Shown here: one piece after another, positions 28,901 through 35,110 of the stretch
Layout: every line of letters begins with the position of its first letter
How positions within the stretch are numbered: position 1 is the first letter of the stretch
Assembly: GCA_944322575.1 (NCBI GenBank)
Contig: CALUPK010000002.1
Coordinates: 1-64,000 of the forward strand
Source of the DNA: an uncultured Bacteroidales bacterium
Lineage (GTDB): Bacteria; Bacteroidota; Bacteroidia; Bacteroidales; UBA932
Direction: 5' to 3'
DNA: 64,000 nucleotides
The notes under the pieces: generated by a model
The model's input: only the letters and a program-made list of their open reading frames with translations
What the model was told of the DNA's origin: nothing
Databases searched by the model: none
Translations under genes and position numbers: made by a program

Positions 28901-29231
28901 CAACAAGTGGCTCAAGCCTTCCTGCATGCTCGTGTGCGAGGACAACTACAGCAATGCTCACGGAACCCCTTGGGTTTACAAGCACCTGAAGGTCGGCAAG
29001 CTGGTCGGAGCACCTGTGCCCGGCACCATGACCGCAGTATGGTGGGAGACCCAGATTGACAACTCGATAGTCTTCGGTATCCCTCAGGTGGGCTGCTGGG
29101 ACATCGAGAACGAGGAGTACATGGAGAACGTCGAGCTTCAGCCCGATATCCTCATCTACAACGCTCCCGCTGATGTCATCAACGGCTTCGACGCCCAGCT
29201 CAAGGCTGCCACCGAGTCCCTGATGAAGTAA
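25950..29231 (+). CDS. Tricorn-like S41 family protease with PDZ domain
   Basis: Large exported protease (1093 aa) with signal peptide (residues 1-25). Order: a seven-bladed-type propeller of SPDG-like repeats, a second beta-propeller, a tricorn core with a helical domain, PDZ (about residues 800-880) and an S41 catalytic domain. Likely catalytic residues are His787 in ELNGSHTG and nucleophile Ser1001 in EDNYSNAHG. A highly charged Lys/Glu/Asp insert at about residues 570-617 interrupts the second propeller and is probably disordered. It would cleave peptides in the periplasm rather than act downstream of a proteasome as archaeal tricorn does. A terminator follows. Confidence 0.9.
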   Translation: MKRIFRIFLGAAMLLSASTMTALAQEPSEGPLWMRYSAISPDGSTIAFAYKGDIFTVPVTGGQARQITSNSAFDSRPVWSPDGSRIAFVSYRQGGADVYIVSKEGGEPARLTTHSAAEFPVAFKDDSTILYSAYIQPAAESMQFPSSTFSQVYAVSTEGGRPVMFSTLPLENISFSPDGKTLLYNDKKGYEDEWRKHHTSSIARDIWSCTFDGENVKNGKFTQITTFDGEDRDPVYAPDGKSFYWLSEQDGTFNVWKHSFDGGADKQITHFKGNPVRFLTIAQNGTLCFGYDGEIYTVKEGAEPQKVAIEIIADKQDRDLIKQPVYYAQDIAVSKDGKQVAFIYRGDVYVTMTDYATTKRITNTAEQERNIDFAPDGRSLIYSSERDGLWQIYKASIVNDNEKLFPYCSEIKEERVTNSDVPSFQPLYSPDGKEIAFLENRTTIRVINLDTKEVRTVMDGKYEYSYSDGDQWYQWSPDGKWILSNCIFIGGWNNKDVALINASGNGEMYDLTKSGYTDSNAKWVLDGKAMIWFSDRAGYRSHGSWGAESDVYIMFFDLEAYEKFRMSEEELALYEEEQKIKKEAEEKAAAEDNDKKSKKDKKSKKDDEEKAEETEPLKLDLENAEYRVMRLTVNSSNLGDAVLSKDGKKLYYLASFEGGMDLWVHDLKENSTRILSKGVGYGSLILSDDGNSIFMNTGRIKKINVASGEITPIEMEGIFEYKPYAERQYMFDHAWRQVKEKFYDPDIHGVDWDGYRTTYEKFLPYINNNFDFAEMLGELLGELNGSHTGARYYGGGASYPTAYLGLFYDDTYTGDGLKIKEIIKRSPLTQFPNDVKPGCIIEKIDGEPIIAGQDYFPLLEGKVGERIRLTVYDPETSKRFDVEIKGLGSESGILYQRWVERNRDIVDSISGGKIGYVHIQGMDSPSFRTLYSELLGRLRQKDAVVVDTRHNGGGWLHDDVVTLLSGKEYQQFRPRGQYIGSDPFNKWLKPSCMLVCEDNYSNAHGTPWVYKHLKVGKLVGAPVPGTMTAVWWETQIDNSIVFGIPQVGCWDIENEEYMENVELQPDILIYNAPADVINGFDAQLKAATESLMK

Positions 29232-29254
29232 ACGCGACTGTTAAAAGCCATCGA

Positions 29255-29291
29255 ATCCCGGTCATCCCCTGCGGACGGCCGGGATTTTTTT
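29255..29291 (+). terminator. Intrinsic terminator after the tricorn-like protease gene
   Basis: ATCCCGG (29255-29261) pairs with CCGGGAT (29279-29285), followed by six T residues. It closes the lgt-trxB-cyuA-tricorn unit 23 nt past the stop codon. Confidence 0.85.
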
Positions 29292-29295
29292 GCGA

Positions 29296-29367
29296 TGTAA
29301 CTGAAACGTAACGGCAACTTAATATGAATACATACTGACTGTAATAAGGCTGAAACAGCCCCGGAAT
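29296..29367 (+). promoter_or_regulatory. Two Pho-box-like direct-repeat sites
   Basis: Two sets of 7-mers spaced by 4 nt (11-bp period), the geometry of PhoB-type response-regulator boxes. Distal: TGTAACT (29296), CGTAACG (29307), CTTAATA (29318). Proximal: CTGTAAT (29339), CTGAAAC (29350), CCGGAAT (29361). The proximal site ends next to the -7 element TACCTTTG, taking the place of a -33 box, as in PhoB-activated promoters. The downstream acid phosphatase and TonB receptor fit phosphate-starvation control. Identification rests on spacing and partial match only. Confidence 0.55.
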
Positions 29368-29374
29368 ACCTTTG
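29367..29374 (+). promoter_or_regulatory. TonB receptor operon promoter -7 element (TACCTTTG)
   Basis: Perfect TAnnTTTG, 18 nt before the receptor ATG, with no TTG at the -33 position, consistent with an activator-dependent promoter. Confidence 0.6.
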
Positions 29375-29392
29375 CCGCCGAAAACAAAAGGT

Positions 29393-32077
29393 ATGAACAC
29401 AAAGGTATTTCTGCTGACAATCGCAGTTATGTTGCAGTCTTCCGTCATGATGGCCGGGCCTATAATCAAGGGAAAGGTCGTGGACGCTTCCACAGGAGAA
29501 GAAATCATAGGAGTTACGGTATTGCTGAAAGGCTCTGTTGACCGCTGGGCGGTGACCGGTCTGGACGGCAGTTTCTCGATAGACGCACAGGTGCCTTCGG
29601 GTACGCTGGTGTGCAATCTTATCGGTTATAAGGACATAGAAGTCGATTTCAGTATTCCTGTGGAGGAACTCAGAATCTCCATGGAACCGGATATAGTGAC
29701 GTTAGAGGCGGCTGTGGTGACAGCCGTCGGGGTCGGACGGACGGAAGTGGCGGCCAGAAATATTGAGAAGAATTCCATAAACGTTGTCAATGTGATGAGT
29801 GCCAAGGCCATGGAACTTTCCCCCGACATTACGGTGGCGAACGTGATAAGGAGAATGTCGGGAGTGACCGTGGAACGCAACAGCAGCGGTGAGGGGCAGT
29901 ATGCTATCCTCCGAGGCATGGACAAACGCTACAACTACACTCTGGTCAATGGAGTGAAGATCCCCAGCCCGGACAACAAGAACCGTTTTGTCCCCTTAGA
30001 TATCTTCCCCTCCGAGATGTTGGACCGTATAGAGGTAACCAAGTCTCTTACCGCCAATATGGAAGGTGACGGTATCGGCGGTGCGGTCAACCTCGTGATG
30101 AAGGACGCTCCCGAGAAGATGGAGATAACAGCCAATCTATCCACCGGTTACAGCGCCCTCTTCCTCGAACGCGACTTCCAGTCTTTCAACCACAGGGCGA
30201 TACAGAAGCTCTCGCCTAACGAGCGGATGGGCCGCCCCGAGCTTCACGATGAGAACTACTCGGTATCCGCCGATGATTTTACTATGGAAAACCTCCGTAT
30301 GCGCTGGAGCCGCCCCCGCCCCGACATAGTAGGCGGATTCTCCTACGGTGACCGCTTCTTCAACGGACGGCTCGGCGTTATGGCGGCTTTCAGCTACCAG
30401 AACCTGTTCAGGGGCAAGAACAGCTCCCTCTACTACATTCCGGGTTCGGCCGGAAAGGGCACCGAGAACAGGAACTACTCGGACGAGCAGAACCGTATGG
30501 GAGCCCATGCCAAGCTCGACTACCGCTTCTCCAACCGGCACAAGCTGATGCTCTACGCCGGCTATATGGACATGAAGGAAAGTGAGGTCCGCGACGGAGC
30601 CAATGACCAGGAGAGGACGGTGAGGATGAAATGGAACCATCAGTACATATTCAACACGACCCTTAAGGGCGAACATTCCTTCCTCCGGGGCGACCGCCTC
30701 AAGCTGGACTGGTCCGGGGTTTTCTCGAAAGCCTACAGCACCACCCCTGACAACGCCCGGATCTATATCAACGGAGACCATCTCTACAACACGGACTCGG
30801 CAGACCGCCGCTGGGAGCATAACAGCGACCGGGACATCGCCGGATACATCAACCTCTCGTACCGCTTCGATTTTGCCAACAGCTCGTCCCTGAATCTCTA
30901 TGCCGGAGGCATGTACCGCGACAAGGTCCGCAGCAGCCTCTTCAACGAGTATACATTTGACTCCCCTACGGGTATATATGACCTCCAGATATACGGGGAG
31001 GACTGGACCAACTTCGACGAGCTGCTGCTCAAGCCCCGCCGCTACGGCAATGTGGGCGACCCTCTCAACTACGACGCCTTCGAGAGGATAGGAGCCGCCT
31101 ACCTTATGGGTACCTACGACTGGGACCGTCTCGAGGTCATCGCCGGTCTCCGCGTGGAGCATACCGACCAGGGCTATACGCTGGTCTTCCCGAGACAGAC
31201 TGACGGCGAGGGCCACCAGGTCTACACCGACCTGCTGCCGAGCGTACACCTCAAGTACAACGTGCACCGGAACGCCTTCCTGCGCCTCTCCTACGGCCGC
31301 TCGATCAACCGTCCCGGATTCTTCGAGATAGTGCCCTACACCATCCTGGACGAGGATTACGACGAGCAGGGTAATCCCGACCTGAAACATACGACAGCCG
31401 ATAATGTGGACCTGCGCTACGAGTTTTTCCCCAAGTCCTCCGAGCAGGTGATGGTCGGCCTCTTCTGGAAGAAACTCTACAACCCGATAGAGTACGGCCT
31501 TATCTCCGAGGGCCAGGCCACCTATCTGACTCCCATGAACTTCGGCAACGCCACGAACGCGGGAGTGGAGGTGGACCTCATGAAATATTTCAACTGGTTC
31601 GGAATCAAGGCCAACTACACCTATACCCACTCCTCTATAACCACCACCAAGAGAAAGATGGACGGGACGGAGGTAGTGACGGTAGAGCAGACCCGTCCCC
31701 TGTACGGTCAGGCTGCCCACGTGGCAAATCTGTCGCTCCTCTTCAAGTTCGCCAAGGCAGGGGTGGAGGCCCAGGTCTCCGGCAGCTACACCGGCCGCAG
31801 GCTGAGCGAGATATCCAACTGGGTGGACAATGACATCTGGGAAGCCGGCTATGTCCAGCTCGATGCATCGGTAGAGAAGAGTTTCAAATGCGGCATCACC
31901 GTCTACGCGAAGGCCAACAACCTGCTGGATACTCCCGTCCTCCGCTACATCATCGACAATCCCCGTACGGAGAATCTCAAGGACTATGAGCGCTACCGCG
32001 GAGGGGTCATCGAGCGCAGGGAGTGGCACGGGCAGTCCCTGATGATAGGACTGAGGTATTCATTCAAAGAGAAATAG
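29393..32077 (+). CDS. TonB-dependent outer membrane receptor with carboxypeptidase-regulatory domain
   Basis: Outer-membrane importer energised by TonB (894 aa from the ATG at 29393). After a signal peptide comes a carboxypeptidase-regulatory-like beta-sandwich (IIKGKVVDASTGEEIIGVTV), then the plug domain (TVANVIRRMSGVTVERNSSGEGQYAILRGM and EVTKSLTANMEGDGIGGAVNL) and a long beta-barrel. It is a single-component receptor without a SusD partner. The following genes encode a beta-helix lipoprotein and an acid phosphatase, and Pho-box-like repeats precede it, so the cargo may be a phosphorylated compound. That assignment is inference. Confidence 0.9.
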   Translation: MNTKVFLLTIAVMLQSSVMMAGPIIKGKVVDASTGEEIIGVTVLLKGSVDRWAVTGLDGSFSIDAQVPSGTLVCNLIGYKDIEVDFSIPVEELRISMEPDIVTLEAAVVTAVGVGRTEVAARNIEKNSINVVNVMSAKAMELSPDITVANVIRRMSGVTVERNSSGEGQYAILRGMDKRYNYTLVNGVKIPSPDNKNRFVPLDIFPSEMLDRIEVTKSLTANMEGDGIGGAVNLVMKDAPEKMEITANLSTGYSALFLERDFQSFNHRAIQKLSPNERMGRPELHDENYSVSADDFTMENLRMRWSRPRPDIVGGFSYGDRFFNGRLGVMAAFSYQNLFRGKNSSLYYIPGSAGKGTENRNYSDEQNRMGAHAKLDYRFSNRHKLMLYAGYMDMKESEVRDGANDQERTVRMKWNHQYIFNTTLKGEHSFLRGDRLKLDWSGVFSKAYSTTPDNARIYINGDHLYNTDSADRRWEHNSDRDIAGYINLSYRFDFANSSSLNLYAGGMYRDKVRSSLFNEYTFDSPTGIYDLQIYGEDWTNFDELLLKPRRYGNVGDPLNYDAFERIGAAYLMGTYDWDRLEVIAGLRVEHTDQGYTLVFPRQTDGEGHQVYTDLLPSVHLKYNVHRNAFLRLSYGRSINRPGFFEIVPYTILDEDYDEQGNPDLKHTTADNVDLRYEFFPKSSEQVMVGLFWKKLYNPIEYGLISEGQATYLTPMNFGNATNAGVEVDLMKYFNWFGIKANYTYTHSSITTTKRKMDGTEVVTVEQTRPLYGQAAHVANLSLLFKFAKAGVEAQVSGSYTGRRLSEISNWVDNDIWEAGYVQLDASVEKSFKCGITVYAKANNLLDTPVLRYIIDNPRTENLKDYERYRGGVIERREWHGQSLMIGLRYSFKEK

Positions 32078-32104
32078 AGAACAATCAACAAATAATTTAT
32101 CAAC

Positions 32105-33502
32105 ATGAAAACAAAAGCAATTTTTGTCATTGCAGCAGCTGCAATGGTATTTTCCCTCGCTTCCTGCGAGAAAGATCCTGACCAGAAGGAGCCTGTAGAG
32201 CCCGTAGAGGCCGCAGGAGAAGTATCCGGTGTCTGGGAAGCCGGTTCTACAGTCTATGTAGACGGCCACATTGTAGTTCCCGAAGGTGAGAGCCTCACCA
32301 TCGAGGAGGGTGTGACCGTCATCTTCAGTGATGCAGGAGTAGGTGTGAACCATACTGCCATCGAGTTTTCCGTAGACGGCAACCTGTATTGTCTCGGAAC
32401 AGCAGAGAACCCTGTACGCCTGACCGTGGACGAGATCCTCAGAACGGCCGACAATACATTTGCAGGTCTTTGGGGCGGTATCGTTGCCGGTGCCACCTGT
32501 GAGGAGATGCTTATCGACCACACCATCATAGAGTACTGCGGCGGTCAGGTAATCGAGGGCTCGCCCGCTGCCGAGAACGGTTACTACACCGCCGGTGACG
32601 ACGCCTATCCCCACATTACCACCAACAATGTGGACGGCCGCTACGTCATCACCAACTCCATCCTGCGCAACGGCTGGTCAGACGCCATCTACATGATGGG
32701 CGGCAATGCCATCATCGCCGGCAACATCTTCAGCGCCATCGGATACGACGGAGCGGAGGCAGTCAACGTGAAGTCCGGCTGCACCGTGGACGTGACCCGC
32801 AACATCATGTTCAGCGCCAATACCAACGGTCTGAAACTCTCCAGCTCCGACCAGAGCGAGGTACGTCACCAGGCTAAGATTCAGGCCTACAACAACACCA
32901 TCATCGGTTCCGGCTGGAGACGTGACGGAGAGAAAGGCGGCGGAATCTATGTAGAGGAGAATGCCGACGCGGGCGTGTTCAACAACCTGCTTGTGAACTG
33001 TAAGTTCCGTGCCACCACACCTGCATGGGAGGAGCCCGGTTCCGAGGACTGCTACGACGGTGAACATTCCATGATAGACTACAACTACTACGCTTCCGGA
33101 ACAGTACAAAGCTCGATATTTTACGAAGGCCAGTATGAGGATGACGGCGAGATGCTGCTCTACTCCGGCGTGAAGTTCCCCTACGAGGGCTATGCCTTCA
33201 ACCACGAGTGGTATGATACCGAGAAGGTGGATGTACACAGCGTGATGGCTAAAACTGCCGAGGAAGCCGCCTCTCTCGATCCCAAGTTTGTCAACTTCGA
33301 CCTCAATATGGACCCCGCAAGCTATACCTTCAATGACAGCTGGGACTTCCATCTTACCTCCGGCTCTCCTGCCCTCGACGCTTCCAAGACCTACACCGCC
33401 GGTGACCGCCAGCCTTACTTCGGAGCATCCGGCCTCGAGGTGAACGGACAGACCTATACCTCCCCCGCCATCGGTGCATGGTTCGGAGCATTCGGTGAAT
33501 AA
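32105..33502 (+). CDS. Right-handed parallel beta-helix lipoprotein
   Basis: Predicted surface or periplasmic lipoprotein (465 aa) with lipobox LASC ending the signal peptide. The body contains repeated short strands with Asn/Gly turns (DGRYVITNSILRNG, GNAIIAGNIFSAIG, AYNNTIIGSG, AGVFNNLLVNC), the pattern of a right-handed parallel beta-helix. This fold often binds or cleaves polysaccharides, but no lyase catalytic set is recognisable. It lies between the TonB receptor (27 nt) and the phosphatase (37 nt) and is likely part of the same operon, perhaps as a substrate-binding partner. Confidence 0.8.
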   Translation: MKTKAIFVIAAAAMVFSLASCEKDPDQKEPVEPVEAAGEVSGVWEAGSTVYVDGHIVVPEGESLTIEEGVTVIFSDAGVGVNHTAIEFSVDGNLYCLGTAENPVRLTVDEILRTADNTFAGLWGGIVAGATCEEMLIDHTIIEYCGGQVIEGSPAAENGYYTAGDDAYPHITTNNVDGRYVITNSILRNGWSDAIYMMGGNAIIAGNIFSAIGYDGAEAVNVKSGCTVDVTRNIMFSANTNGLKLSSSDQSEVRHQAKIQAYNNTIIGSGWRRDGEKGGGIYVEENADAGVFNNLLVNCKFRATTPAWEEPGSEDCYDGEHSMIDYNYYASGTVQSSIFYEGQYEDDGEMLLYSGVKFPYEGYAFNHEWYDTEKVDVHSVMAKTAEEAASLDPKFVNFDLNMDPASYTFNDSWDFHLTSGSPALDASKTYTAGDRQPYFGASGLEVNGQTYTSPAIGAWFGAFGE

Positions 33503-33539
33503 TCAGCACAGGTAAAATCAATAAAACAAAGACAGCTTT

Positions 33540-34520
33540 ATGAAAAGAATCAATCTTCTTTCCCTTACTGCCGCTGCGGTATTGTCCCTGACAGCGGTGT
33601 CCTGCAATACTTCCGTGAGTGTGTCCTCCTCCACGGGGGAGGACCACTCCGAGGAGTGGAAGGCTCTGGAGCAGCCGCTCAACTTCTACATTGCCAACGA
33701 CCTGGGCCGCAACGGCTACTACGACCAGAAGCCCATCGCCGGGACGATGGGCGATATGGCAGAGACCATTGACATCGAGTTCGTGGTGGCAGCCGGTGAC
33801 GTGCACCATTTCGAGGGCGTGCAGAGCGTGAGCGACCCTCTGTGGATGACCAACTACGAGCTGATCTACAGCCATCCTGACCTGATGATGCCCTGGTACG
33901 CTATCTGCGGCAACCACGAGTACCGCAGCAACACCCAGGCCTGCATCGACTACAGTCAGGTCAGCGCCCGCTGGCACATGCCCTCGCGCTACTATACCTT
34001 CGTACAGGAGGAGGACGGTGTAGAGATCCGCATCGTGATGCTCGACACCACGCCCATCATCGACAAGTACCGGGAGGAGACCGACAAGTACGCCGACGCC
34101 TCCAAGTCGGACTACCGCAAGCAGCTCGCATGGTTAGACAGGACTCTTTCCGAGGCCGACGAGGACTGGGTAATCGTAGTGGGACACCATCCCATATACG
34201 CTTTCACTGACAAGGACGAGATCGAGCGCACCAACATGCAGGACCGCGTGAACACCGTGCTCCTCAAGCATGACAACGTGGACATGTATGTCTGCGGTCA
34301 TCTGCACACCTTCCAGCACATCCGCAAGGAAGGCAGTGACATCGACTACGTGGTCAACTCTTCCGGTTCCCTGAGCCGCGACGTGGAGCCCATCGAGGGC
34401 ACCGTTTTCTGCAGCCCCGAATCCGGCTGGTCCCTCGTGACCGTCTCCGCCGACTCCCTCAGCCTGCACATGCTCGACAAGGACGGCAAGGTGCTCCACA
34501 CCGTCACCCGAACGAAATAG
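33540..34520 (+). CDS. Tartrate-resistant (ACP5-like) acid phosphatase lipoprotein
   Basis: Calcineurin-like metallophosphoesterase (326 aa), lipoprotein with lipobox LTAVSC (C22). It follows the layout of animal type 5 acid phosphatase: D54 (ANDLG), D87 (AAGDVHH), N125-H126 (GNHEY), H216 (VVGHHPIY), H254 and H256 (CGHLH), plus the shared SARWHMPSRYY segment. The position that holds the iron-binding tyrosine in purple acid phosphatases (GDNFY) is histidine (H90) here, so the enzyme should not be purple and may use other metals. Expected to release phosphate from organic esters outside the inner membrane. Confidence 0.88.
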   Translation: MKRINLLSLTAAAVLSLTAVSCNTSVSVSSSTGEDHSEEWKALEQPLNFYIANDLGRNGYYDQKPIAGTMGDMAETIDIEFVVAAGDVHHFEGVQSVSDPLWMTNYELIYSHPDLMMPWYAICGNHEYRSNTQACIDYSQVSARWHMPSRYYTFVQEEDGVEIRIVMLDTTPIIDKYREETDKYADASKSDYRKQLAWLDRTLSEADEDWVIVVGHHPIYAFTDKDEIERTNMQDRVNTVLLKHDNVDMYVCGHLHTFQHIRKEGSDIDYVVNSSGSLSRDVEPIEGTVFCSPESGWSLVTVSADSLSLHMLDKDGKVLHTVTRTK

Positions 34521-34547
34521 AGGCAAGTAGACATCTGCGGCTCATAG

Positions 34548-34650
34548 CCGTCCGTACATAAATATACCTCCGAAAATCCTCCCCACCTGCGGTGGGTCCC
34601 CTCCCTTTTCGGGAGCCAAAGTTTTCGGAGGTATACTTATGTACGGACGG
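34548..34650. repeat. Nested palindromic element, copy 1 (double-hairpin core in a 29-bp stem)
   Basis: Outer arms 34548-34576 and 34622-34650 are complementary over 29 bp with one mismatch. They enclose a 45-nt core with two small hairpins: CCCACC/GGTGGG (34582-34596) and CTCCC/GGGAG (34601-34615). The core is nearly identical to that at 47067-47111, while the arms differ between copies but remain paired. It lies between convergent genes and could work as a bidirectional terminator. Confidence 0.85.
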
Positions 34651-34663
34651 TGTGCCTGTTGGC

Positions 34664-35110
34664 TTAGTCGACTGAGTAGCGGCGCAGGTCCTTTTCCTTG
34701 ATGGACTCGCGCTTGTCGTATTCCTTTTTGCCTCGGGCGAGGGCGATGTCGAGCTTGGCGTATCCGGTCTCTGAGATGAAGAGGCGGCGGGTGACGATGG
34801 TCAGGCCCTTTTCCTTGACGGCGCGGGCGAGCTTGCGGAGCTCCTTGCGGGTGAGAAGCAGCTTGCGGTCGCGCTTGGGGTCGTGGCGGTTGAAGGTGCC
34901 CCACCAGTACTCGGCTATGTGCATGTTCTTGACGTAGAGCTCACCGCCGGCGAAATAGCACCAGCTGTCCACCAAAGAAGCCTTACCGGCGCGGATGGAC
35001 TTTATCTCCGTGCCGGTAAGGACTATTCCTGCTGTGTATGTTTCTATAAACTCGTATTCGAACGAGGCTTTCTTGTTCCGTATTTCTATATTGCTCTTTG
35101 CTTTTCCCAT
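34664..35110 (-). CDS. smpB: SsrA-binding protein SmpB
   Basis: Binds tmRNA and brings it to stalled ribosomes for trans-translation. The 148-aa protein shows the OB-fold core ([29 protein letters not shown]), [12 protein letters not shown], and a basic C-terminal tail ([18 protein letters not shown]) that enters the mRNA channel. Its ATG directly follows the TAA of the caspase-like gene with no intervening base, so it is co-transcribed with, and possibly coupled to, that gene. The tmRNA gene is not in this window. Confidence 0.97.
   Translation of the reverse strand: MGKAKSNIEIRNKKASFEYEFIETYTAGIVLTGTEIKSIRAGKASLVDSWCYFAGGELYVKNMHIAEYWWGTFNRHDPKRDRKLLLTRKELRKLARAVKEKGLTIVTRRLFISETGYAKLDIALARGKKEYDKRESIKEKDLRRYSVD

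Noticed and set aside
30137..32029. 630-codon open frame on the minus strand
   Set aside because: It lies wholly antisense to the TonB receptor, has no recognisable domain, and is explained by GC-rich codon bias of the real gene.
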